Source: Aeromonas aquatica
Lineage (GTDB): Bacteria > Pseudomonadota > Gammaproteobacteria > Enterobacterales > Aeromonadaceae
Assembly: GCF_000764655.1 (NCBI RefSeq)
Contig: NZ_JRGL01000014.1
Span: 1-64,000 of the forward strand
DNA: 64,000 nt
Direction: 5' to 3'
In this document: positions 42,695 through 50,959 of the stretch, one piece after another
Numbering within the stretch: position 1 is the stretch's first letter
Layout: each line of letters starts with the position of its first letter
The notes under the pieces: generated by a model
What the model was told of the DNA's origin: nothing
Databases searched by the model: none
What the model saw: the letters and a program-made list of their open reading frames with translations, nothing else
Translations under genes and position numbers: made by a program

Positions 42695-44038
42695 TCAATA
42701 CTGCTTGGTCTTTGAGGCAAAGCCCGCCAGGAAGAGACCGGTCAGGAACATGCCGCAAAACGCTTCGATGGCCGACAACAGTTGAAGTGGCGACGAGGTC
42801 TGGGAGATATCCCCATAGCCGAGCGTCACGAAGGTCACGATGCTGAAGTAGAGGGAGCGACCGAGATGGCCATGGGTGACCGACTCCGGCGTCAGAAAAT
42901 AGGTCAGGGTCGCCAGCATGATCACCAGCATCGACAGCAGCAGGCTTCTGATCGGCCGCTCGCCAAAGCCCCAGGTGATGAAGCTGATGAACTTGGAGCC
43001 ACACTTGAGATAGCACAGCAGGGAGAGCACGCCTTTTCGCAAGATGCCGCCCCGCAGCCAGCGCTCCTTGAACAGCTCCCGCGGGCTCGCCAGCGACTTC
43101 ATCTCATGCAGCTTCTCTTTGTAGTAACACTCACCGGCATCGACGGTATCCCCCACGCTGGAGAAGATGCGCTTGGCGTTGCGGTACAGCTTGCTGGCTT
43201 CACTGTGATCGATCCGGCCATTCTCGTTATAGACGACCTGTACCTTGTCCAGATTGGTGTGCTCCATGGTGGCATCGAAGCTCTTGGCACTCACATTGAA
43301 GTTCTGCAGCACCGCCCGGGAGGAGTGAAATCGTATCTCCTCGCACTCTATGGTGAAGTCCTGGAACACCCCGTCTTCCAGCGCCAGCTCCCGCTTCTTG
43401 GCCCAGGCCCTGTGATCCCACAGCAGGGAATCGAACAGATCCAGACCAATCACACCGCCGTTTATCCGCACGCCCTTGGCCGAGCAGTGCCACAGATAGA
43501 CCTTGGAGTTGTTGATGGCGCCATCCAGGGAGAGTTCGTCGAGGCAGGTGAAATCGAGCAGGCGGCCGGAGATGATGGGGCTCTTGAGCTCGATGCCACC
43601 GATATTGAGCAGGCGGTGCTTGCCGAGCACCTGCGCCTCTCCCTTGTTGTTTTCGGAGACTGACAACAGGCTCTGCACCCGCTTGGCGGCTTCCTTCCCA
43701 TACTTGCCGGTCAGCCACATGAGGTAAGGCTCGAAGCGCGATTCGGAGCGGATAAGGCCGCTCTTGCGCAGGGACTCCAGCGCACTTGAGGCGGTCTCGT
43801 ACAACCTTGTCTTGTCATCGCTCATGTAGACGCAGAGGCTGAGCACGCAACGTGAACTGATGAAGCGAGCGATCCCTATCTGGAAGATCACCTGCCTGTC
43901 GACTTTTTGCTCGGCCATCCAGTCGTCGAAATGGGGCAACGAAGTCACCAGCAGCTCCCAGATATGCGGGTAGTCATTCTCCCGGCGCCACGCATTGAAC
44001 TGCTCGGGGGAAAGCTGCCAAAGCTCGGTTGCATTCAT
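42695..44038 (-). CDS. Potassium channel protein with a large N-terminal domain
   Basis: A 447-residue protein. The last ~100 residues form a two-helix pore: LLLSMLVIMLATLTYFLTP, selectivity filter SIVTFVTLGYGDIS, and AIEAFCGMFLTGLFLAGFAS. The ~330-residue soluble N-terminal part contains repeating short strands (NIGGIELKSPIISGRLLDF) like degenerate pentapeptide/beta-helix repeats. Such 'ion channel family' proteins are not characterised. It has no close same-strand neighbour. A decayed copy of its 3' end lies at 46432-46555. Confidence 0.8.
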   Translation of the reverse strand: MNATELWQLSPEQFNAWRRENDYPHIWELLVTSLPHFDDWMAEQKVDRQVIFQIGIARFISSRCVLSLCVYMSDDKTRLYETASSALESLRKSGLIRSESRFEPYLMWLTGKYGKEAAKRVQSLLSVSENNKGEAQVLGKHRLLNIGGIELKSPIISGRLLDFTCLDELSLDGAINNSKVYLWHCSAKGVRINGGVIGLDLFDSLLWDHRAWAKKRELALEDGVFQDFTIECEEIRFHSSRAVLQNFNVSAKSFDATMEHTNLDKVQVVYNENGRIDHSEASKLYRNAKRIFSSVGDTVDAGECYYKEKLHEMKSLASPRELFKERWLRGGILRKGVLSLLCYLKCGSKFISFITWGFGERPIRSLLLSMLVIMLATLTYFLTPESVTHGHLGRSLYFSIVTFVTLGYGDISQTSSPLQLLSAIEAFCGMFLTGLFLAGFASKTKQY

Positions 44039-44362
44039 ACATTACCTCGATAGCAAATAGGTCCTGCCAGGCATGGTCAAAGAGAGGGTCATGGTGCTGA
44101 AAGCCTTGGCCTGTTTGGCTGGCCTGATGCAGGGGAAACGGTACTGTGGACGTCCGTCACGCCACCATACTAGGCGAGAAGCATAAGCTAAGTCACTGAC
44201 AGGGAATATATAAAAGGGAGAACAGCGACTGTTTGGCGCCGAAAGGGCAGAGAATGAACACCAGATGACCAGGGCCAAAACCTCCGGTCGTTTGGGTAAC
44301 CCAGCCCAGGCAAGTACCATTCCAGCCCCTGTACCAGACCCGGATCGGAAAGGCGAAAAAGC
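44039..44362. other. Intergenic region between the K+ channel and OmpA genes
   Basis: 324 bases with no convincing gene. The only notable patches are an AT-rich TATATAAAAGG near 44208 that could belong to the channel promoter (reverse strand), and several short GC-rich inverted repeats. Confidence 0.4.
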
Positions 44363-44390
44363 AAGAGGGGATGCCATGGCATCCCCTCTT
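44363..44390 (-). terminator. Terminator of ompA
   Basis: AAGAGGGGATGCCA and TGGCATCCCCTCTT form a perfect 14-bp inverted repeat with no spacer, 23 bases after the ompA stop. On the reverse strand a short T-run follows (CTTGCTTTTTC). Confidence 0.85.
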
Positions 44391-44413
44391 TGCATCATCT
44401 GAACAGAGTCAGA

Positions 44414-45436
44414 TTATTGCTGCACTTCCTGTACGCCAGAGACGCGGACTTCGACACGACGATCCGGGGACAGGCAGGAGACCAGCTGATCCTTGGCAGT
44501 GATGCCATCGCACTGGCTACCGGTCACCGGGTTGGCTTCGCCACGACCTTCGATGGAGATCTTGCTGGCAGCCAGACCCTTGCTCACCAGGAAGTCGGCG
44601 ACGGTGCGAGCACGCGCCTCGGACAGTTGCTGGTTGTAAGCCTCAGAACCGATGCGATCGGTGTAACCGACGACGACAGCGCTGCCATCTTTGGGCTGGA
44701 ATTCAACGATTTGCTGATACATTCCGTTCAGGGCTTCAACCCCTTCCGGCTTCAGATCCGCCTTGCCAAAGGCAAACAGCACGTCGGAGTTCAGGGCAAA
44801 GTTCTTCTCAACAACCACAGGAGCCGGGGCTTCTTCAACAACCGGAGCGGCAACCGGGGCCACGTAGGAGGTGCGGAACGGGTGGTATACCGCTTCCAGG
44901 GTAGCAACGCTCTGGTCGCCTTCGTACTGCATACCGGTGTCGCTGGTCAGATCGGCCACGTCCCACATGTAGCGGTAGCGCGCCTGCAGATCCCAAGCAT
45001 CGTTCAGCTTGTAGGTCAAACCCACACCTGCCATCGGGGATACGCGGGAATCGCTTACGCCCAGACCATGGGTATGACCCCAGTAGGCGCCGGCTTCACC
45101 GAACAGGGAGAAATCTTCACCCAGCGGCAGACGAGCGATACCGGACAGGGTGCCACCCTGGCTCTCGTAAGCGTTGTTGTTGATACCACTATTGGTGTTG
45201 CCACGACCGGCGTACTGATAACCCAGTTCGGCACCGAAAGTTTCGTTGAAGTTGTAACCCATGAACAGATTACCGGCAAACGCGTCTTCGGTACCGCTCT
45301 CTACGCCTTCGATCTTGTTCAGGCCGTTGAAGTGAGTCGCACCGATACCGGCACCGAAATAGATGTCGTCGGCAGCCTGAGCCGCGGTGCTTGCCAGTGC
45401 CAGTGCAATCCAAACAGGTTTCAGTCTTAAGTTCAT
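44414..45436 (-). CDS. ompA: OmpA-family outer membrane protein
   Basis: A 340-residue protein: signal peptide (MNLRLKPVWIALALASTAAQA), eight-stranded OmpA barrel (residues ~22-195), a short Pro/Val-rich linker (APVAAPVVEEAPAPVVVEK), and a C-terminal peptidoglycan-binding OmpA domain (GYTDRIGSEAYNQQLSEAR; IEGRGEANPV; SPDRRVEVRV). It links the outer membrane to peptidoglycan. Two Cys in the C-terminal domain probably form a disulfide, as in enteric OmpA. Confidence 0.95.
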   Translation of the reverse strand: MNLRLKPVWIALALASTAAQAADDIYFGAGIGATHFNGLNKIEGVESGTEDAFAGNLFMGYNFNETFGAELGYQYAGRGNTNSGINNNAYESQGGTLSGIARLPLGEDFSLFGEAGAYWGHTHGLGVSDSRVSPMAGVGLTYKLNDAWDLQARYRYMWDVADLTSDTGMQYEGDQSVATLEAVYHPFRTSYVAPVAAPVVEEAPAPVVVEKNFALNSDVLFAFGKADLKPEGVEALNGMYQQIVEFQPKDGSAVVVGYTDRIGSEAYNQQLSEARARTVADFLVSKGLAASKISIEGRGEANPVTGSQCDGITAKDQLVSCLSPDRRVEVRVSGVQEVQQ

Positions 45437-45679
45437 CGTTATAGCCTCGTCGATAGCATTGTGGGCATCTCGCCCTTGTTATGAATGGCCGTCATTCTAT
45501 AGGCGAAATCATGTACGGGAGCTTAAGCAAAGAACTATTTTCCATTCATTTTACTGTTGTTTTTTCATGCATTTCTCTGCTTCGAACAAGCAAACGTTTT
45601 TGCTCGATAGTGGGCTTCTTATGCTCTGCCATATTGATGGTGGCAACTGCGTGAATAGCCATCTGATATTCGCCCCAAT
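45437..45679. other. Upstream region of ompA
   Basis: An AT-rich 243-base region with no gene; it must hold the ompA promoter and a long 5' untranslated leader, as expected for a highly expressed porin-like gene. I see no clear regulator site. Confidence 0.45.
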
Positions 45680-45715
45680 AAAAAGGACCCTTGTCTTGCG
45701 GCCAGGGTCCTTTTT
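45680..45715 (-). terminator. Terminator next to the degenerate tRNA-Asn
   Basis: AAAAAGGACCC and GGGTCCTTTTT form an 11-bp stem around a 14-base loop. It sits immediately beyond the 3' end of the degenerate tRNA-Asn, just as the terminator at 46607 sits beyond the intact tRNA-Asn. Confidence 0.8.
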
Positions 45716-45716
45716 A

Positions 45717-45792
45717 TGACACCTCCTGCTGGATTGAAACCCGTGATATACGGATTAACGGCCCGCCGTGCTGCCGACTGAACCAAGGAGGA
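45717..45792 (-). pseudogene. Degenerate tRNA-Asn
   Basis: 76 bases align without gaps to the intact tRNA-Asn at 46637-46712 with about 13 mismatches. The anticodon GTT is retained, but the 3' CCA has become TCA, the T-loop has lost C56 (TTTCAAT), and there are mismatches in the acceptor, D and T stems. It is therefore a decaying duplicate, although a tRNA with altered structure cannot be ruled out. Confidence 0.8.
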
Positions 45793-45962
45793 GACATACC
45801 ATTAATACTGAATTCCCGGGACACCATCATCCCGGTAGCTATTCCAGAGTCCATTGCCCGATTCGATCCCCAACCCATCTTCCCGTCCCCTCTCGGGATT
45901 GCTGCCCCCGGCTGCGCGCGCTAAGCTCGCGTATTCACAGGCCCGCATTCGAAGCAGCAGCC

Positions 45963-46295
45963 ATGAACCAGCTCATTACCTATATCAAGGCCATTCATCA
46001 ACAGCCGGTGCCAATCACCATCACCCGCCAGCAGCGTGAGCAATATAACGAGAACGATGAGAGCGGCACCCTGATCCGGCACCAGCAAACGACCTATTGG
46101 TTTGCCAATGGGGTCATCATCTCTCGCCAGACCGAGCAGGACGATGCCCCTTCCCGGCAACTGTGTGCCGAATGCTGGATCAGCTATCGGGTCATCACCA
46201 GCCCGATGCCCATCACACCGCCACGCAAGCTGTTCCACAACCCCTGTCAGGAGAGGTTCTGGCTCAAGATACAGGGCATCACTCCGGCGACCTGA
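45963..46295 (+). CDS. Hypothetical protein, 110 residues
   Basis: A Gln/Thr-rich soluble protein (MNQLITYIKAIHQQPVPITI at the start) with three Cys, including CAECW and NPCQERFWL. No recognised domain, no signal peptide and no clear RBS. It lies in the decayed stretch between the degenerate tRNA-Asn and the K+-channel remnant, so it may be recently acquired or non-coding. Confidence 0.35.
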   Translation: MNQLITYIKAIHQQPVPITITRQQREQYNENDESGTLIRHQQTTYWFANGVIISRQTEQDDAPSRQLCAECWISYRVITSPMPITPPRKLFHNPCQERFWLKIQGITPAT

Positions 46296-46431
46296 CGGCA
46301 CCCGATAGAAGCACAACAGAGGATGGCCGGAAGATCTTGCCCGACCGGTGAGGCGTCGGCTTTCGATGCTGGTATTCAGCAAAAAGAGACCTGTTCCGGG
46401 GCTCGGCGAGCACTTGAACGGCAATGACGGC

Positions 46432-46555
46432 AATGAATATTGCCTGGTCTTTGACATATATCCCGCGAGTAAGAGCACAGTCAGAAACATGCCACTGAAC
46501 GCCTCGACAGCCGACAGCTGCCACCGGGGATGGGGCAGGATATATCGCCATCACG
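46432..46555 (-). pseudogene. Remnant of the 3' end of a K+ channel gene
   Basis: On the reverse strand, GDIS, then a frameshifted patch, then QLSAVEAFSGMFLTVLLLAG and YMSKTRQY reproduce the C-terminus of the channel at 42695 (GDIS...LLSAIEAFCGMFLTGLFLAG, FASKTKQY). The stop codon is lost. The rest of the gene is absent, so this is a truncated, diverged paralogue. Confidence 0.75.
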
Positions 46556-46606
46556 CCCGATAGACTGGTATCCGGATCACATGACAGTGAAAAACAGACA
46601 AAGAAA

Positions 46607-46630
46607 AAGCCCAGCTTTGCAGCTGGGCTT
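46607..46630 (-). terminator. Terminator of the tRNA cluster
   Basis: AAGCCCAGCT-TTGC-AGCTGGGCTT is a 10-bp stem; on the reverse strand it is followed by TTTCTTTG. It lies 6 bases beyond the tRNA-Asn 3' end. Confidence 0.9.
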
Positions 46631-46636
46631 TTATAT

Positions 46637-46712
46637 TGGCTCCTCCTACTGGACTTGAACCAGTGACATACGGATTAACAGTCCGCCGTTCTACCGACTG
46701 AACTAAGGAGGA
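46637..46712 (-). tRNA. tRNA-Asn (anticodon GTT)
   Basis: 76 nt with encoded CCA. The acceptor stem TCCTCCT pairs with AGGAGGA, and the D arm, GTT anticodon in CTGTTAA and TTCAAGT T-loop are all intact. It closely matches E. coli tRNA-Asn. It is last in a four-tRNA reverse-strand cluster. Confidence 0.97.
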
Positions 46713-46757
46713 ATTGTACTTCGGAGACCAGATATCGCTATCTCATCATCCTTTATT

Positions 46758-46833
46758 TGGTGCCCAGAGACGGAATCGAACCGCCGACACGGGGATTTTC
46801 AATCCCCTGCTCTACCGACTGAGCTATCTGGGC
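46758..46833 (-). tRNA. tRNA-Phe (anticodon GAA)
   Basis: 76 nt with encoded CCA. Acceptor GCCCAGA, anticodon loop TTGAAAA and T-loop TTCGATT are intact. It is identical to the tRNA-Phe at 46965-47040. Confidence 0.97.
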
Positions 46834-46836
46834 TAA

Positions 46837-46912
<76 letters not shown>

Positions 46913-46964
46913 ACACTTTAACCTACTGTGCATGAACAAACTTTTATTTCATGGCACCAAAACT

Positions 46965-47040
46965 TGGTGCCCAGAGACGGAATCGAACCGCCGACACGGG
47001 GATTTTCAATCCCCTGCTCTACCGACTGAGCTATCTGGGC
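46965..47040 (-). tRNA. tRNA-Phe (anticodon GAA), second copy
   Basis: 76 nt, identical to the copy at 46758-46833, including CCA. It is the first gene of the reverse-strand cluster. The exact repeat probably reflects tandem duplication. Confidence 0.97.
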
Positions 47041-47087
47041 GTGGGCGCTATTAAACGGATTTTAAGGCAGGTGGTCAACGGGAAATT

Positions 47088-47750
47088 TTACTTTTCGTCT
47101 CGTTCGTCTCTTTTTTGCGCAGCATCACTCATTTTGGGCACTTCCGTCGCAGAAGCCGCCCTCCGCCGGCCCCAGACCCGGGACTCTTCCCCCTTCAGCA
47201 AGCGGGTAATGTTCTCGTGATGGCGGATCAGAATGAGGCAGGAGAGCAACGACACCGGCAGGGTGTATTCCGGCTTGAGCAGATAGGTGAAGAGTGGCGT
47301 CAGCAGCACGGTAACGATGGAGGCCAGCGACGAATAGCCGCTCACCAGCAGCACCAGCAACCAGGTCGCGATCACCGCGCCCCCCATGGCGAAGCCGATG
47401 GGCAGCATGGTGCCGAGCGCCGTGGCGACGCCCTTGCCGCCCCGGAAGTGGAAGAAGAGGGGATACATGTGACCGAGGCAGGCGGCCACCCCGATGAAGC
47501 CGAGGTAAACGGGTTTGATCTGCAAAAACCAGGCGAGATAGACGGGGGCCATGCCCTTGAGCACGTCAAGCAGCAGGACGATCAGCGCCGCCATCCGGCC
47601 ACCGAGGCGCAGCACATTGGTCGCCCCCGGATTGTGGGAGCCGTGGTCACGGGGATCCGGCAGGCCCGTGATGCGGGAAACCAGCACGGCACTGGACAGC
47701 GAGCCGCCCAGATAGGCCAGAATAATCATCAAAATCGTCAGGGCCGTCAT
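47088..47750 (-). CDS. plsY: Acyl-phosphate glycerol-3-phosphate acyltransferase
   Basis: A 220-residue inner-membrane enzyme that acylates glycerol 3-phosphate, the first step of phospholipid synthesis. The three PlsY motifs are present: [28 protein letters not shown] and [13 protein letters not shown]. The ATG at 47750 gives the standard N-terminal helix. The C-terminus is longer than usual by a charged ~25-residue tail. It is divergent from folB, as in many gammaproteobacteria. Confidence 0.95.
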   Translation of the reverse strand: MTALTILMIILAYLGGSLSSAVLVSRITGLPDPRDHGSHNPGATNVLRLGGRMAALIVLLLDVLKGMAPVYLAWFLQIKPVYLGFIGVAACLGHMYPLFFHFRGGKGVATALGTMLPIGFAMGGAVIATWLLVLLVSGYSSLASIVTVLLTPLFTYLLKPEYTLPVSLLSCLILIRHHENITRLLKGEESRVWGRRRAASATEVPKMSDAAQKRDERDEK

Positions 47751-47921
47751 CTTGGTCGTTTTTACCACGATATGAATGGGGTATGATGCGGGCCACATTC
47801 TCCGGCTTGGGATTGCCCGAAAACGTGTCACCCAACCCGGTTGCCAGCGGCAATCTGCTTGCCAGACCTGCATCCCTGCGCTGTGTTAACAGCCCATCAA
47901 GAGTAAAGAAGAAGTACTGTC

Positions 47922-48293
47922 ATGGACAAGGTGTTTATTCGCGGACTCGAGGTTTTGACCACCATAGGGGTATATGAGTGGGAGAAAGGCATTCGCCAGA
48001 AGCTCTGTTTCGATCTCGAGATGGGCTTTGACAACCGCCCCGCCGCCGCAACCGACGATATCAATCTGGCGCTGGATTACGCCACTCTCTCACGCAAGAT
48101 CTGTGATCACGCAGCCAGTACCATAGTCGAGCTGGTCGAGACCATGGCCGAACAGGTCGCGGCCCTGGTGCTGGCCGACGAGCGAGTGCAATGGGTCAGG
48201 GTGGTGCTGACCAAGCCGGGCGCCGTGCCCAACGCCGCCGGTGTCGGCGTCGAGATCCTGCGTCATCGCACGCCGGTCGCGAGCGCCCAGTGA
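47922..48293 (+). CDS. folB: Dihydroneopterin aldolase
   Basis: A 123-residue folate-pathway enzyme that cleaves dihydroneopterin to 6-hydroxymethyl-dihydropterin and glycolaldehyde. Family marks: GLEVLTTIGVYEWEKGIRQ, LDYATLSRKI and TKPGAVPNAAGVGVEI. folK, the next enzyme of the pathway, starts 44 bases downstream on the same strand. Confidence 0.95.
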   Translation: MDKVFIRGLEVLTTIGVYEWEKGIRQKLCFDLEMGFDNRPAAATDDINLALDYATLSRKICDHAASTIVELVETMAEQVAALVLADERVQWVRVVLTKPGAVPNAAGVGVEILRHRTPVASAQ

Positions 48294-48336
48294 TGGGCAT
48301 TCATACCCACGGTGGCTGGGTCTCGGAGGTAATGGC

Positions 48337-48846
48337 ATGATCCGCATCTACATCAGCCTGGGATCCAATATCGAGCGGGAGCGCCACATCCGGGCCGGGC
48401 TCGATGCCCTGCAGGCCGAATTCGGCGAGCTTGAGGTCTCCCGGGTGTTCGAGAGCGAGGCGGTGGGCTTTGCCGGCCGCCCCTTCTACAACCTGGTGGT
48501 GGGCGCCGACACGACGCTGCCGCTCTCGACCCTGTGCCAACGGCTGCGGGCCATGGAGTTCGCCCACGGCCGTGAGCCGGATGCCAAGAAGTTCGCCCCG
48601 CGCACCCTGGACCTGGATCTGCTGCTCTACGGGGATCTGGTCTGCGAGCGCCCGGTCGCCCTGCCCCGTGGCGAGATCCTCAGCAACGCCTTCGTGCTCT
48701 GGCCGCTGGCGGAGCTGGCGCCTGAGCTTCGCCATCCCACCGATGGCCGCACCCTGGGCGAGCTGTGGCGGTGTTATGACAAGGCCTCCCAGCAGCTTTG
48801 CCCCATACCCTTCCAGTGGAAAGCCTGCGAGTTGCAGCATCATTGA
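48337..48846 (+). CDS. folK: Hydroxymethyl-dihydropterin pyrophosphokinase
   Basis: A 169-residue HPPK that transfers pyrophosphate from ATP to 6-hydroxymethyl-dihydropterin. The signature FAPRTLDLDLLLYG and the N-terminal YISLGSNIERERHI are present. The ATG at 48337 follows GGAGGTAATGGC. Forms a folate unit with folB. Confidence 0.94.
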   Translation: MIRIYISLGSNIERERHIRAGLDALQAEFGELEVSRVFESEAVGFAGRPFYNLVVGADTTLPLSTLCQRLRAMEFAHGREPDAKKFAPRTLDLDLLLYGDLVCERPVALPRGEILSNAFVLWPLAELAPELRHPTDGRTLGELWRCYDKASQQLCPIPFQWKACELQHH

Positions 48847-48849
48847 TCG

Positions 48850-48873
48850 ACGAGGGCCCACAGGGGCCCTCGT
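48850..48873 (+). terminator. Terminator after folK
   Basis: ACGAGGGCCC-ACAG-GGGCCCTCGT is a 10-bp stem followed by TGTTTAT, 3 bases after the stop. Confidence 0.88.
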
Positions 48874-48966
48874 TGTTTATCTGCCGTCCGCTTATCCGCC
48901 ATCAGAAATGGTGATTGGGCCCGAGTCAACGCGGCTGGCAATATGGGCCTGACACAGGAGAGCACA

Positions 48967-49455
48967 ATGCCACTCGATACCATCCACGACTTCAACTGCC
49001 GGCTGCTGGCCGAGCTGCCCCACCAGCGTTATCAACACGAACCCATTCTGGATTACGCCACCGACGAGAAGGTCAAGGCCCGCCTCGGCTGGCAGGCCGA
49101 GTTCAGCAAGACCCTGTTTCTCAGGTTCAAGGATGGCCGCTTCGCCCTGCTGCTGACCCACAGGGACGGGCGGCTGGACAACAAGGCGGTCAAGGCCAGC
49201 CTCGGCGCCAAACCCTCCATCTGCACTCCCGAGGAGATGCAGGCCGAGATTGGCTGCCTGCCGGGCGCCGTCTGCCCCTTCCTCCCCCGCGCCGACATAC
49301 CGCTGCTGGTGGACCCTGCCCTGCTGGCGCATGCGGCCTTCACCTGGACGCCGGGCCACCCGGAGCAGACCTTCCTGCTGAGCACCGCTCATCTGGCCGA
49401 GGTGCTGGCGCAACTGCCCTGCCAGGTCAGCTACCTGCCGGGCGCACAGCCCTGA
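48967..49455 (+). CDS. YbaK/EbsC-like aminoacyl-tRNA editing domain protein
   Basis: A 162-residue single-domain protein resembling YbaK/ProX trans-editing deacylases, which remove wrong amino acids from tRNA. Supporting patches are KTLFLRFKDGRFALLLTHRD and GCLPGAVCPF (the GxxxGxxxPF loop). The exact tRNA substrate is unknown. RBS CAGGAGAG precedes the ATG at 48967. Confidence 0.75.
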   Translation: MPLDTIHDFNCRLLAELPHQRYQHEPILDYATDEKVKARLGWQAEFSKTLFLRFKDGRFALLLTHRDGRLDNKAVKASLGAKPSICTPEEMQAEIGCLPGAVCPFLPRADIPLLVDPALLAHAAFTWTPGHPEQTFLLSTAHLAEVLAQLPCQVSYLPGAQP

Positions 49456-49497
49456 TCGGCAGACTGCCCTTGTCCTGCCTGACCCGAGTCGAGGAGC

Positions 49498-50898
49498 CTA
49501 GGCGTTCCTCTTATCCTGCTTGGCCAACTGGGCGAAGATCAGCGCCGCCAGCATGGACATCAGTCCGATGCACAGGTAGGTGAGGTGGAAACCGCCGAGC
49601 CAGCGCTCGCTCTCCTCCATCGGCTGACCGGCGGAGAAGAGCCCGAGCAGGCTGGCGGCGATGGCCACCCCCAGGCTCATGGAGAGCTGCATCACCACCG
49701 ACAGCAGGCCGTTACCGCTGCTGGCATGCTCCGAGCTCAGATCCTGCAAGGTGAGGGTATTCATGGCGGAGAATTGCAGGGAGTTGATGGCGCCAAATAC
49801 CGCCAGCCAGACCAGCAGCACTCCGTGGGGCACCTGGTTGTCGATGAAGTAGAAGCTGGCGATCATGACCCCCAGCGCCAGGGTATTGCCGATCAGGATG
49901 CGGCGATAGCCGATGCGCGGGATCAGCTTGTTCACCAGCGTCTTGGTCAGCATGGCGCCGATCACGGTCGGGATCATGGTCATCCCCGCCTTGCTCGGGG
50001 AGAAGCCCAGCCCCAGCTGCAGGAATAGCGGAGTCAGGAAGGGCATGGCGCCGCTGCCGAGGCGCGCAAACAGGTTGCCCCAGATGCCGATGGCGAAGGT
50101 CGAGGTCTTGAACAGGGCCAGACTGAACAGGGGTTGCTCGGCATTGGCGGCATAGAGCCAGTAGCTCGCCATGGCGGCGAGACCGAACAAGACGGCAAAC
50201 AAGGCCCAGCCAGTCGATATACTATGCTCTCCCAACCCCTGCAAACCGACGGACACCAACACCATACCGGCACTGAATAGCACGAAACCCTGCCAGTCGA
50301 ACTTGGCGGTGTGTTGTCGCAGGTCCGGCATGAAACTCCAGCTGGCGATGAAACCGATCAAACCCACCGGCAGGTTGATGAGAAATACCCAGTGCCAGCT
50401 CGCCACCTCCACCAGCCAGCCCCCGAGTGCCGGACCGAGCAGCGGCCCCAGCAGGCCCGGGATGGTGACAAACGACATCACCCGCAGCAGGTCGTGCTTG
50501 CTGTAGACCCGTAGCACGGCGAGCCGTCCGACAGGCATCAGCAGTGCACCGCCCACCCCTTGCAGCACCCGGGCGACCACCAGCATGGGCAGGGTGCTGG
50601 CGGCGGCGCAGGCCAGGGACCCCAGAGTGAACAGCAGGATCGCGGCCAGATAGATGCGGCGGGTGCCGAATCTGTCCGCCAGCCAGCCGGAGGCCGGGAT
50701 CAGCAGCGCCACCGTCAGCATGTAGGCGATGACCACCGACTGCATCTGCAGCGGGCTCTCTCCCAGCGCCGCCGCCATGCTGGGCAGTGCGGTGTTGAGT
50801 ATGGTGCCATCGAGGGTCTGCATGAAGAAGCCGACCGCGGTCAGCAAGGGCAGCCACTTGCGCTGGGCCGGGGTAACCATCGGTGAACTATCGGACAT
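49498..50898 (-). CDS. MFS multidrug transporter, DHA2 type (MdtD-like)
   Basis: A 466-residue 14-helix major facilitator. It tracks E. coli MdtD closely: FFMQTLDGTILNTALPSMA, SGWLADRFGTRRIY, GVGGALLMPVGRLAV, GPLLGPALGGWLVE and FSAMNTLTLQDL. It is likely a proton-driven efflux pump; its substrates are unknown. The ATG at 50898 is chosen, with GGAGG nine bases upstream. The next gene upstream on the same strand ends about 60 bases away behind a terminator. Confidence 0.9.
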   Translation of the reverse strand: MSDSSPMVTPAQRKWLPLLTAVGFFMQTLDGTILNTALPSMAAALGESPLQMQSVVIAYMLTVALLIPASGWLADRFGTRRIYLAAILLFTLGSLACAAASTLPMLVVARVLQGVGGALLMPVGRLAVLRVYSKHDLLRVMSFVTIPGLLGPLLGPALGGWLVEVASWHWVFLINLPVGLIGFIASWSFMPDLRQHTAKFDWQGFVLFSAGMVLVSVGLQGLGEHSISTGWALFAVLFGLAAMASYWLYAANAEQPLFSLALFKTSTFAIGIWGNLFARLGSGAMPFLTPLFLQLGLGFSPSKAGMTMIPTVIGAMLTKTLVNKLIPRIGYRRILIGNTLALGVMIASFYFIDNQVPHGVLLVWLAVFGAINSLQFSAMNTLTLQDLSSEHASSGNGLLSVVMQLSMSLGVAIAASLLGLFSAGQPMEESERWLGGFHLTYLCIGLMSMLAALIFAQLAKQDKRNA

Positions 50899-50921
50899 AA
50901 GCAACCACCTCCTCTTGACCT

Positions 50922-50948
50922 AAAAAGAGACCCGCATCAGAGCGGGTC
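50922..50948 (-). terminator. Terminator of the CobW-family gene
   Basis: GACCCGC-ATCAGA-GCGGGTC forms a 7-bp stem; on the reverse strand it is followed by TCTTTTTA. It separates the CobW gene from the MFS gene. Confidence 0.85.
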
Positions 50949-50959
50949 ATATCAGGATA

